A DNA stretch of 32,086 nucleotides from an uncultured Lachnospiraceae bacterium (lineage in GTDB: Bacteria > Bacillota > Clostridia > Lachnospirales > Lachnospiraceae). Of this stretch, positions 8,593 through 17,110 are shown piece by piece (within the stretch, counting starts at the first letter, position 1; each line of letters opens with the position of its first letter). Location of the stretch: assembly GCA_947588995.1 (NCBI GenBank), contig CANPZI010000032.1, forward strand, positions 1 through 32,086. The letters are read 5' to 3'. The notes under the pieces were generated by a model. The model was given only the letters and a program-made list of their open reading frames with translations, did no database searches and was not told where the DNA came from. A program made the translations under genes and the position numbers.

Positions 8593-9687
8593 GTGACACA
8601 GAAGACAAACAAAACCAAAGACGTAAGAAGCGGACAGGAGACAAAAGGGAATCCCGGTGTGCGGAATACCGGGCTGCGAGATAATTCCGCCAAGATCATC
8701 TTTGAAGATCCGATCCTGTGCGCACAGTTCCTGCGGGGCTACGTGGATATCCCCATCCTAAAGGACGTGCAGCCGGAAGACATCGAGGACGAGACGGAAC
8801 GCTTCGTCCACCTGTTCACGGAAGAGAGGAACTCAGATGTGGTGAAACGCATCCGCTTGAAAGATAAGGGGAATGGTGAAATACCGTTTTATCTTATTTC
8901 CCTTATTGAACATAAGTCGGATGTGGACTATAATGTAGTCATGCAGATACTGCGTTACATGGTGTTCATCTGGGAAGACTATGAAAAAAGGCAGGAGAGG
9001 AAACGGAAAGGCATCAGCAGGACGAAAGGGTTCCGCTACCCGCCGGTACTGCCCATCGTATACTACGAGGGGACAGGCAGGTGGACGGCAGCACTGAGGC
9101 TCCATGAGAGAGTCTATTTAAGCGATATGCTGGGAGAGTACATTCCCGATTACCGGTGCCTGATGGTGCAGCTGAACCGGTACAGCAACCGGATGCTGAT
9201 GGAGAAAGAGGACGAGCTTTCCATCGTGATGATGTTAAACCGCCTGCAGAAAACAGCGGACTTTGCCGTGCTGCAGGAGGAGGTGCCTGCGGAATACCTG
9301 GAGAGGGTGACGGCGGGGACGCCGGAGTATCTGCTGGGGATCATAGGGCAGGCAGTGGAAATCCTGTTAGGCAGGCTGAATGTGCCGAGAGAGGAGGCGC
9401 AGAGGTATGCGGAGCAGGTAAAGGAGCGTAAGGTGGGCGAGTTATTTGCGCATTTTCAGGGATATGATGTACAGGCGACGAGGCGTGAGGCCAGGGCAGA
9501 GGGCAGAAAAGAGGGACGTGCAGAAGGTCTGGAAGAGGGTATAGAAAAAGGACTTTCAGCACTTGTAAAGACCTTGAAACCCGTATTTCCCGATTTCGAG
9601 ACGGTATACAGCGCAGTCGTCAGGAATGAGGTATACGCCGATTGTACCCGTGAGGAGATCATGAAGTATTACGAGAGTGTGGAGTAG
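8593..9687 (+). CDS. Rpn-family recombination-promoting nuclease / putative transposase (PD-(D/E)XK)
   Basis: The reading frame is open from 8587, where two GTG codons occur six bases apart. AAGGGAGG is best placed for the second (8593), giving about 364 residues. The N-terminal half contains NSAKIIFEDPILCAQFLRGY and FYLISLIEHKSD, whose E-x-K fits the PD-(D/E)XK active site of the Rpn/YhgA-like family (Transposase_31). The middle has PPVLPIVYYEG, a family hallmark, and the C-terminal part carries a charged helix ending in RKEGRAEGLEEGIEKG. These proteins are DNA nucleases reported to increase RecA-independent recombination. A strong hairpin follows. With the Rpn tail at 2-262 it flanks the heptose/GT-C block, which hints at a role in cassette movement or just shared insertion; this is inference. 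Confidence 0.85.
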   Translation: MTQKTNKTKDVRSGQETKGNPGVRNTGLRDNSAKIIFEDPILCAQFLRGYVDIPILKDVQPEDIEDETERFVHLFTEERNSDVVKRIRLKDKGNGEIPFYLISLIEHKSDVDYNVVMQILRYMVFIWEDYEKRQERKRKGISRTKGFRYPPVLPIVYYEGTGRWTAALRLHERVYLSDMLGEYIPDYRCLMVQLNRYSNRMLMEKEDELSIVMMLNRLQKTADFAVLQEEVPAEYLERVTAGTPEYLLGIIGQAVEILLGRLNVPREEAQRYAEQVKERKVGELFAHFQGYDVQATRREARAEGRKEGRAEGLEEGIEKGLSALVKTLKPVFPDFETVYSAVVRNEVYADCTREEIMKYYESVE

Positions 9688-9797
9688 GTCTACCAGCTTG
9701 AAACAGTGCAGCAGGCGAAGCGGAAATAAGCCGATATACCGGCTGCGGGCAGTGGCAGGCTCCGGAATGTGAATAACTGCATACAGAAAATTTTCAG

Positions 9798-9847
9798 AAC
9801 TCCTGATATAAAGTTTGGAATGACCTTATATCAGGAGTTTTATTTTT
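9798..9847 (+). terminator. Hairpin plus T-tract after the second Rpn gene
   Basis: Bases 9798-9811 pair perfectly with 9826-9839 (14 bp), followed by TTTTATTTTT. Stem and tail are nearly identical to the hairpin at 302-351, but the loop differs. It lies about 110 bases after the Rpn stop and 28 bases before the TylF-like remnant. Confidence 0.75.
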
Positions 9848-9874
9848 GGATAGCAATAAACAGATTATAACAGT

Positions 9875-10492
9875 ATGCAAAAAATCAACTTGAAAGGAAG
9901 AGAGGGAAATGAAAGACCGGAAGATGTGATCAAAAAAGACTTTGATTTTATTTATATCGACTCGATGTGTGGATTGGGAGCTATAAGCCATCAGCTAATT
10001 TCCATGGGAATACCACGATACAAGCTGAGAAATGATTTGGCGTTAGTTCAGACAAGGAGCAGAATTTTGTTTTTGGAAAATGCCGGAACGATCATTTGTA
10101 AAAGGGGTTTAGAAGGAGTTGTAGCTGAAGCCGGCGTGTATAAAGGAGATTTTGCAAAAGAGATGAACAGAGTCTTCTTTGACAGGAAGATTTACTTGTT
10201 TGACACATTTGAAGGGTTTCCTGAGACAGATATATTGAAAGAAGAAAAAGTGAAGATAAATTCGTTTTTGTAAGCCTTGATATGGATCTGTATCAGCCGA
10301 CACTAGAAGGGCTGAGGTTCTTTTATCCCAGAATGCAGCAAGGCGGAATAATAGCAATTCACGACTTCTTTTCAGAGGCCTATCCTAACATAGAAAGCTC
10401 TGTTTTTACCTATGAAAAAGAGATCGGGAAAAACTGAGCATATCACCAGTGGAGATGATCTGAGTATTTCAATCATCAAACAAGTAGAATAG
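9875..10492 (+). pseudogene. Broken TylF-like (macrocin O-methyltransferase family) methyltransferase
   Basis: The first frame (9875-10273) encodes the N-terminal part of a TylF-family O-methyltransferase, with GVVAEAGVYKGDFAKEM (SAM-binding region) and LFDTFEGFPETD. It then goes out of frame at ILKEEKVKINSFL and stops. In another frame the family C-terminal part continues at once: DKFVFVSLDMDLYQPTLEG, then GGIIAIHDFFSE. Members normally have several tens of residues between these two parts, so an internal, out-of-frame deletion is likely near 10250. A second shift near 10430 is needed to reach the usual ending, GDDLSISIIKQVE, which stops at 10492. With a deletion and two shifts the gene is dead. 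It was probably a sugar methyltransferase of this glycan locus. Confidence 0.8.
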
Positions 10493-10506
10493 GAAAGCGT
10501 GGGGAA

Positions 10507-12594
10507 ATGATATTTCACGTGGGAACGAAAAAGATTCATATATATAAATTTCAACTGTTGATTGCTTGCCTGACAGTATGGAAACTTTTATTGATGGGAC
10601 TGTTTACGTCTGATTATATGGAGCGTATATTTGTGCCGTTTGTTTCTCATTTTATTTGTTATGGGGACAATCCGTATCAATATTTCTATGAAGCAAATCA
10701 GGCGAATATGTTCCCATATCCGGTTTTTATGCTTTTAATGGAATCGGCAGGAGTGCTTTTGAAAGATATTTTTCATGTGAAGGCAGTATTCTGCTGCAAT
10801 TTATTATATAAACTGCCCAGCCTGTTTTTTGACTTTTTGGGGTTGTATTTCCTGCTTAAAATGTTCCCGTCCAAGAAGAAATATGTCGTGGTTTTCTATT
10901 TCGCATCGCCGATTATTATGTATGCGGTTTATATGCACGGGCAACTGGATATTATACCCACGGCGCTTTTCTTGGGAGCCTTGTATTATATGTCATATGC
11001 TCAGAAACGGAACTATGTTGTCAGTGGTATCTTTTTGACGGCAGCGCTATTGTCCAAACTGCACATTCTGGCGATGCTGCCGATTGTATTCATTTATCTG
11101 TACAAGAAAGAAACGATAAGAACGGCGGTTAGATATGCCTGCGGCGTTGCACTTGGTGTGGCGGTGGGGATCCTGGCCTTTCTGTCTCCCGGTTTTGTGA
11201 ATCTGGTTTTATTAAATTCTGAACAGGGCATTTTGACACAAATCGTATTTGATTATACCAGCGTGCAGGTGTATATACCGATTGCGGCAGTGGTTTTCGT
11301 CTATTTGATAGCGTTTGGCGTCAATCTGATGAATAAGGAGCTGCTTTTCAGTTTCTGCGGTGTCGTTCTTGCAGTTTTTCTGGCGCTATGTCCGCCCATG
11401 CCGGGGTGGTATGTCTGGATTGTGCCGTTTATTGCTTTCTTTTTGACGAATGTGGATATGGGAAAATACAAAAACAGTATTATTTATATGCTGCTGAATG
11501 GATTATATTTAATCTATTTTATTTTCTTTCATACAAGAGAATATGTAGATCTCTATTGCATGGGAAGAGATTTGTCTTTTCTCAAAGTGGATCATCCTGT
11601 CGGTGAGAATTTGTTGTTTACTTTGCTGACGGTAACTTTGCTGTATATCGTATTTGAATTGTATCAGCTGGGTGTCGCCAGCAATTCGTTGTATAAGCGG
11701 AGAAATATGCCGTTTACGATTGGGATAGCAGGCGATAGTGGATCCGGCAAAAGTACATTGACCAGAATAATTACAGACTGTCTTGGCGAACATAATCTTC
11801 TCTTCTTAGAAGGAGACGGGGATCACAGATGGGAGCGGCATGAAGAACAATGGAATGAATATACGCATTTGAATCCAAAAGCGAATTTTTTGTATCGACA
11901 GGCAGCACAGCTACAGCAGCTGCGCTATGGAGTGAATGTCAAAAGGGTAGAATATGATCATGATTCTGGCCGTTTTACCACGGCCAGAAAAATACATCCC
12001 CAAAAGTACATAGTACTATGCGGACTGCATTCCCTTTATTTACCGCAGACACGCAAGAATCTGGATTTAAAAATATATATGGACATAGATGAAAGGCTGA
12101 GACGCTATTGGAAAATGGAAAGGGATATGGGTGCAAGGGGATATTCCAGAGAGGCGATAGCAGATCAGATAGAGGGCAGGGCGGCAGACGCGGAAAAGTA
12201 TATTTATCCTCAGAAAAAATATGCGGATGTCCTGATTCGTTATTATGACAAAGAGCTTATCGGTCATGAGAAGAAAGAGAGTGCAGAAGAAATCAGCGTA
12301 AAGCTGACGATAAGTGCGGCGATAGACATAGAGCCGCTGGTGGATGAGCTGAAAAACTGCGGCATACGGGTTTCCTGCGATTATACGGATAATCTTACGA
12401 TGCAGACGGTGGATATTGCGGCAGAAGATATCCGTGATATTGCGATAGATGTCAAGCGGCTTGCCTGCCGTCTAATCCCGCAGGTGGATGAGCTGACTAC
12501 GGAGTTAAACACAGGCGGTGAAGGACTAACAGCCATTCTGCAGTTGTTTTTGCTGTTAATTATCAGCGATAAAATGCAGAATGCTGATAATTAG
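10507..12594 (+). CDS. GT-C-like membrane protein fused to a phosphoribulokinase/uridine kinase-family domain
   Basis: This is a two-part protein of 695 residues. Residues 1-395 hold about ten membrane segments. An early outer loop with TSDYMERIFVPF and GDNPY, then MFPYPVFMLLM, recalls GT87/PIG-M-like mannosyltransferases. Residues 401-600 are a soluble P-loop kinase: Walker A GDSGSGKST at 409-417, then GDGDHRWER, LNPKANF, VEYDHDSGRF, GLHSLY, MDIDERLRRYWKMERDM and YIYPQKKYADVLI. The order and wording of these motifs fit phosphoribulokinase (DDYH, LDPRANNF, YNH..G, EGLHPLY, WKIQRDM, PQKKYADV) better than uridine kinase. The usual Glu before GLH is Cys here. About 95 residues of unknown function follow. 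No other Calvin-type gene is nearby, so a different phosphorylated sugar or a lipid-linked substrate is more likely than ribulose 5-phosphate. I see no break at the domain junction. Confidence 0.75.
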   Translation: MIFHVGTKKIHIYKFQLLIACLTVWKLLLMGLFTSDYMERIFVPFVSHFICYGDNPYQYFYEANQANMFPYPVFMLLMESAGVLLKDIFHVKAVFCCNLLYKLPSLFFDFLGLYFLLKMFPSKKKYVVVFYFASPIIMYAVYMHGQLDIIPTALFLGALYYMSYAQKRNYVVSGIFLTAALLSKLHILAMLPIVFIYLYKKETIRTAVRYACGVALGVAVGILAFLSPGFVNLVLLNSEQGILTQIVFDYTSVQVYIPIAAVVFVYLIAFGVNLMNKELLFSFCGVVLAVFLALCPPMPGWYVWIVPFIAFFLTNVDMGKYKNSIIYMLLNGLYLIYFIFFHTREYVDLYCMGRDLSFLKVDHPVGENLLFTLLTVTLLYIVFELYQLGVASNSLYKRRNMPFTIGIAGDSGSGKSTLTRIITDCLGEHNLLFLEGDGDHRWERHEEQWNEYTHLNPKANFLYRQAAQLQQLRYGVNVKRVEYDHDSGRFTTARKIHPQKYIVLCGLHSLYLPQTRKNLDLKIYMDIDERLRRYWKMERDMGARGYSREAIADQIEGRAADAEKYIYPQKKYADVLIRYYDKELIGHEKKESAEEISVKLTISAAIDIEPLVDELKNCGIRVSCDYTDNLTMQTVDIAAEDIRDIAIDVKRLACRLIPQVDELTTELNTGGEGLTAILQLFLLLIISDKMQNADN

Positions 12595-12624
12595 ACATAC
12601 AAGATTGGGAGGAGTAGAACAAAT

Positions 12625-13420
12625 ATGCTGAGCGAATATTTTCCATCACACGAAGAAAACCGAATGAAGAACGAAAGAGACGTTGAGGCGGCCAGAGAAT
12701 ATTTCCTGTCAGGGGAAAACCGTATACTGCACCGCTTGGTAGAGCAGCGCTTCCAATGGATGAATCGGTATATTGATGACCGTATGGACAGAGTGGTTGA
12801 GCTTGGATGTGGAGCGGGATTGTCTAAACTTTTTATAAAGACAGATAAACTTGTTTTGACCGATATCGAGGAACACGACTGGGTGGACTGTTATATGGAC
12901 GCAAACAGGCTGGATTATCCGGACGAAAGCATTGATGTCATTATTTGTTCCCACATGATTCACCATATTGCCAATCCGGCTGCTTTTCTGGACGATTTGG
13001 GTAGAAAACTGAAGTCCGGCGGGTATATTCTAATTCAGGATATTTATACCTGCCTGCTGATGAAACTCGCTTTAAGAGTTATGCGGCATGAAGGATGGTC
13101 GGATAGAGTGAATGTTTATGATCGAAACGCGCTCTGCAACGATCCGTCTGATCCATGGTCCGCGAATTGTGCTATTCCCAGATTATTATTCTTTGGGGGG
13201 GGGGAGTTTTCAACAGGGATTTCCGCAGTATAGAGTGATCGAAAAAACAAGAAATGAATGCTTTTTATTTCTGTGTTCCGGCGGTGTGATTTCTAAAACT
13301 GCTCATCTGCCGTTGGGAGACAGAGGGACGGAAGCACTTGTTAAAATCGACAGGGTATTGGTGAAAATCGCACCGTCGCTTTTTGCCTGTGGTTGTTCGG
13401 TGGTTCTGCAAAAGAAGTAA
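12625..13420 (+). pseudogene. Class I SAM-dependent methyltransferase, currently frameshifted at a G10 tract (probable phase-OFF gene)
   Basis: GGGAGGAG precedes the ATG. The current frame runs to 13233 (202 residues) and includes the SAM-binding motif VVELGCGAGLS, acidic LTDIEEHD, and CSHMIHHIANP plus LKSGGYILIQD, all usual for class I methyltransferases. At 13195-13204 there are ten consecutive G. Directly after it the reading frame ends in a non-homologous tail and stop. In the shifted frame the protein goes on with SFQQGFPQYRVIEKTR through to VVLQKK and a stop at 13418-13420. With nine G instead of ten, one uninterrupted protein of 264 residues results. Since other tracts in this locus are G9 and in frame, this copy is best read as switched off, not dead. 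A sequencing or assembly length error in the homopolymer is the main alternative. Confidence 0.8.
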
Positions 13421-13502
13421 CGCGGGAAAGCAAAGAAAGACAGAAATGCCGCAAAGGAAAGAGTGGAAAATGATGTGGAAATGCAGGATGGGAGATAAGT
13501 AA

Positions 13503-15554
13503 ATGGTGGCAAAAAAGAATATCATAGTATTCGTGATACTGACGATCTCCTTTATGGCTTGTTGGGGAATAGGACAAAAACTGCAAGGAGAAGATTCTGT
13601 TCACATGGAAACCGGGTTGCCAACGAACGAAGAAGATGCGGAATCGAGTCCGCAGGTGTCTTGTGAGTCCGCAGACTTTGAGCAGGACTGGTTCGCAGGG
13701 GCTATATTTGAAAATGCTTCCGAAACGTCAGATAATCCTTGGGGAATTACCGCGGGGATGATCGAGACAGAAGAAGGGAAATGCATTTTTTTAACGCCCA
13801 ATACAGCAGTTTGTTTTGCGAATTTGGATAAAATAAAAGGGCTGGAGTTTTCCTATAGGATTCATCCGTGGGTGCAGGCCGATTCCGATGGAGCGGGAAT
13901 TGACGTTACCCTGTTTGATAGGGAGGAAAAGATATTATATCAGGAAATGATCCGGGTAGATGCAGATACGTCATGGACAGAATACGGATTGAACCTGTCC
14001 GAATACCCATTGGCCGATACTGTGAGATTATCATGCAATAGCGGAGAAAACGACGAGGCTTCCTGTGATTGGGTTATATTGCGGTATAAGGAGAACGAGG
14101 AAGCCAAGATATCAGCGGAGTTACAGAAGACAGCTGCGGAAGATGCTTTCCCGCTGTGTGCGTGCAAAAGTCTGCCATATGGAGGAGGATATGAAGCGTT
14201 AGACGGCTTTGCAAACGCTCAACCGGTATTATGCGCAGAGCAGGATACATGGGAATGTGTCGATGTATTAAATCCTTCCGTGATTCGCTGGAACGATACA
14301 TATTATAATTATTATTCCGGCTATGATGGGGACACGTGGAGGACTGGCCTGGCACTGTCGGAAGATGGCGTTCATTGGGTGAAAAGCGAGGATAATCCTG
14401 TTTTGGATATCAGGGAAGATTGTTGGGATGCTTCTTATATTGCCGCAAACGGCAGTGCAATCGTATATAAAGATAAAGTATATTACTATTATCAGGGGTT
14501 GGAACGTGGGACAGATGCTTCAGCGATAGGACTGGCAATTTCATCGGACGGAGAACATTTTGAGCAGCGGACAATGCTTCCTGTTTTGAGGGGGGGGGAA
14601 GATTGGGAGTGCGCAGGTGTGGGAGATCCTTATGTCATTTCATTTCGTGGCAGATTATTTATGTATTATTTGGGAATGGATGCGTTGGGGATACAACGCT
14701 TGGGCGTAGCGTTTTCCGACAACGGGATTGACTGGGCGGCCTATGAAAATAATCCTATTATGGACCTTGGCGTCAGGGGAGCTTTTGATGAAAAAGGATT
14801 GGGAGAACCGAGTGTAATCTATCAAGCGCCATATTTTTATATGTTATATACGGGAAGAAACGCAGAAGAGCAGAGGAATATTGGCATGGCTGTTTCGCTG
14901 GATGGTGTGACATGGGTGAAGCTACATGATAGAGGAATGGCAGACTTGTCGAAAAATACATGGAATAATCAGGTGATTTGTGACACCACGTTATTGGAAA
15001 AAGAAAATGGCGATTTGTGGGTCTGGTATGGAGGCGGCAATGTTCCAAGCCCGGCTGAAAACCTGAATGGGATGATTGGCTGCTTTACGATGCGCTTAAG
15101 CGGAATGGACAATCCGACAGCATTTACGGCTGGGGACGGCTGGAAGAACAAAAATGTCAGCGTCAGAGATTTTGTAAAAGGCGCCTACGATATGGAAGGA
15201 ACAGGTGATGACAGCTATATTTGGTGTGATGATGAAGTAGCGGTTATTTTGAAGCGGGCAGCCGGAAAGAACGGTCTGGTCATAAGGGGATATATTCCTT
15301 TTGGTCTATATGATCAAACGAATATTTCCAATATTGAATTGTCGGTTTTTATTGATGATCATTTGGCAGAATGTCGTAATTGTATGCTGGACGAAACGTT
15401 TGAAATTATGCTGGAGGGTGCTTTGGAAGATATTGACTCTGATTATTTTGAGTTGAAAATAAAGTCATCAGAAAGCGTTGTTCCCTCAAAAAACGGACAA
15501 GCTAATGACGAAAGAAAATTAAGTTATATTTTAAAAGGTATAGAGCAGTATTAG
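13503..15554 (+). CDS. Membrane-anchored beta-propeller glycosidase-like protein (GH43/GH130-type fold), carrying a G9 tract
   Basis: The 683-residue protein begins with a hydrophobic stretch (residues 6-24, ending FMACWG) that acts as signal anchor or a poor lipobox. Residues 50-200 look like a beta-sandwich, perhaps carbohydrate-binding. Residues 260-525 contain repeated blades with the pattern G-LA-S-DG-W: GLALSEDGVHWVK, GLAISSDGEHFEQ, GVAFSDNGIDWAA and GMAVSLDGVTWVK. Each blade also has a YYxYY or MYYLG strand. This is the five-bladed propeller shared by GH43, GH62, GH68 and GH130 families. A further domain of about 140 residues closes the protein. It probably trims or binds the surface glycan outside the cell. 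Nine G at 14590-14598 (about codon 363) are in frame; a slip would truncate it inside the propeller. GGGAG precedes the ATG. Confidence 0.65.
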   Translation: MVAKKNIIVFVILTISFMACWGIGQKLQGEDSVHMETGLPTNEEDAESSPQVSCESADFEQDWFAGAIFENASETSDNPWGITAGMIETEEGKCIFLTPNTAVCFANLDKIKGLEFSYRIHPWVQADSDGAGIDVTLFDREEKILYQEMIRVDADTSWTEYGLNLSEYPLADTVRLSCNSGENDEASCDWVILRYKENEEAKISAELQKTAAEDAFPLCACKSLPYGGGYEALDGFANAQPVLCAEQDTWECVDVLNPSVIRWNDTYYNYYSGYDGDTWRTGLALSEDGVHWVKSEDNPVLDIREDCWDASYIAANGSAIVYKDKVYYYYQGLERGTDASAIGLAISSDGEHFEQRTMLPVLRGGEDWECAGVGDPYVISFRGRLFMYYLGMDALGIQRLGVAFSDNGIDWAAYENNPIMDLGVRGAFDEKGLGEPSVIYQAPYFYMLYTGRNAEEQRNIGMAVSLDGVTWVKLHDRGMADLSKNTWNNQVICDTTLLEKENGDLWVWYGGGNVPSPAENLNGMIGCFTMRLSGMDNPTAFTAGDGWKNKNVSVRDFVKGAYDMEGTGDDSYIWCDDEVAVILKRAAGKNGLVIRGYIPFGLYDQTNISNIELSVFIDDHLAECRNCMLDETFEIMLEGALEDIDSDYFELKIKSSESVVPSKNGQANDERKLSYILKGIEQY

Positions 15555-15697
15555 CGGGCGTCGTGCAATCGGAAGCTTAGGGGCATATTTGCCGCTTGTC
15601 GAATCCGTTCCGCAGATGCTATTATGAATATACAAAAATATATCTGCGATAGCGTTTCGGCGTGTCACGTGTGCAGAAAACAGGACGGTCTTAATTT
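15555..15697. other. Short intergenic gap with imperfect hairpin
   Basis: A seven-pair stem (CGCAGAT with ATCTGCG) spans roughly 15612-15650 with a long AT-rich loop and no T-tract. No gene is seen. The next start codon lacks a clear ribosome site. Confidence 0.3.
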
Positions 15698-17110
15698 ATG
15701 ACAAAAACAAAAAAACGGCTGGTTATGAAAAACATAACGGGAATCTTCCTGACAGTATTGCTGGCAGTCGCCATGCTATGCGGGAAGTCGCCGGAAGTTG
15801 CGGGTACGCCGCTGTCCTATTTCCTGATGCTTATACTTGCGGCCATATATGCGGGCTGCTGGACTTGGAATATCAGGAGGGGAAAGAGCGGATTCTGGCA
15901 TCTGGAGTGCAGGGCAGATCTTATTGTTCTGGTACTGGTTGCCTGGAACCTGTTGTCTATTGGAAGTAAATTGTTTCAGGACCCGGATACCGGGGCAATC
16001 CATTATGCGTTTCAGGCAGTCTGGATCATACTGGGATTGCTGTACTTTGCGTTTAAGGAAGTAAAGACATTGAAAGGCTGGTATCTGGATGTGATCCTGT
16101 ATGCCGGCCTGTTTATGGCAGGGCGTATGCTGCTGGAAGATCTGGGCCTCATGAAGATTGGCTGGCGATCGGACCTTGCGGCGGATTCCGGCAGGGCGGC
16201 ATCCTATCTGCTTCTGCCTTGTCTGGTCAGCGTGCTGCGCTATTGTTTCTGCCGTGATCGGCTGCGCTCGTCCGTCTATTTATTGACTTCTACAGTCAGT
16301 TTTTCCGCTTTATTTGTCAACGGTTCTGTACCGAGTCTGTGGATCATGGTGTTTATATTCCTGTCGATACCGCTTGTGATGCGGCCGACGGCAGAATTGA
16401 TTAAGCGGGATATGCAGATGCTTTTTCTCTATGGTTTCTTGCTTAGCGGCATAAGCTTTTTGACAAATCATATGGATATTTTGCCGGAGAGGCAGATACT
16501 CGGTTCGGAACACAGTATTTATCCGGCGATTCTGCTGGCGGTGGGCGTTGTCTTTTTCTTCTGGTATTGGCGCAGGATTCCGAAGAATGTGGACAGGGAT
16601 CGGCTGGTACTGCGGAGAATGCGGAGAGGATATCAGTTTATTTTTGCGTTGCTTGTTATGGTGGCGGCGATTCTGCTGCTGGGCGGCGATACGTGGGCAG
16701 GGCTGTCGGATCTTTCTGAGATTCCGATGGGAACGGCTTTTGTGTGCGGTTTTGCCGTACCGCTAACTGAAGCAGTCGGTGTGAACGGAAACGGCTGGAG
16801 CCAATGTCTGCTAAACAGCCGTGTCACTACGCTCTTTTTGCTTTTTTTGGCGGTACAACTGGTTCTGGATATGCAGCGGAGAAGCAGCTTTGCAAGGCCG
16901 CGGGCTGCCTGCTGTCGGCTGATTGCTTATGCGTTTCTGGTACAAACTTTTTTTTATGTGCCGGATATCAATGTGTTGCCGGTTTATCTGTTGTTTTTTG
17001 TATGGGCAGTATTTTACCGTGAACCACAGCAGCGTGTCAGCATAACTAAAATAAATTTTCATAAGGATAAGGAGAAGACAGGAAATGCAAAGAAAAGTCA
17101 CAATAAATAG
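15698..17110 (+). CDS. Polytopic membrane protein of unknown function, end of glycan locus
   Basis: This 470-residue protein has about eleven or twelve hydrophobic segments, an RR/KR-rich first loop and a basic, lysine-rich cytoplasmic tail (KINFHKDKEKTG). The size and layout resemble O-antigen ligase/polymerase-type (Wzy/WaaL) proteins, which would fit the glycan genes upstream, but I see no diagnostic motif, so this is only a suggestion. No clear ribosome site lies before the ATG at 15698; a second ATG at 15725 is an alternative start. Its end overlaps the SH3 gene by 26 bases, suggesting coupled expression. A T8 run at 16948-16955 is noted but probably not meaningful. Confidence 0.5.
   Translation: MTKTKKRLVMKNITGIFLTVLLAVAMLCGKSPEVAGTPLSYFLMLILAAIYAGCWTWNIRRGKSGFWHLECRADLIVLVLVAWNLLSIGSKLFQDPDTGAIHYAFQAVWIILGLLYFAFKEVKTLKGWYLDVILYAGLFMAGRMLLEDLGLMKIGWRSDLAADSGRAASYLLLPCLVSVLRYCFCRDRLRSSVYLLTSTVSFSALFVNGSVPSLWIMVFIFLSIPLVMRPTAELIKRDMQMLFLYGFLLSGISFLTNHMDILPERQILGSEHSIYPAILLAVGVVFFFWYWRRIPKNVDRDRLVLRRMRRGYQFIFALLVMVAAILLLGGDTWAGLSDLSEIPMGTAFVCGFAVPLTEAVGVNGNGWSQCLLNSRVTTLFLLFLAVQLVLDMQRRSSFARPRAACCRLIAYAFLVQTFFYVPDINVLPVYLLFFVWAVFYREPQQRVSITKINFHKDKEKTGNAKKSHNK

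Noticed and set aside
16948..16955. T8 run in the polytopic membrane protein as a further phase-variable tract
   Set aside because: Short A/T runs are frequent in AT-rich membrane-protein genes; it stands alone and is not like the G tracts.
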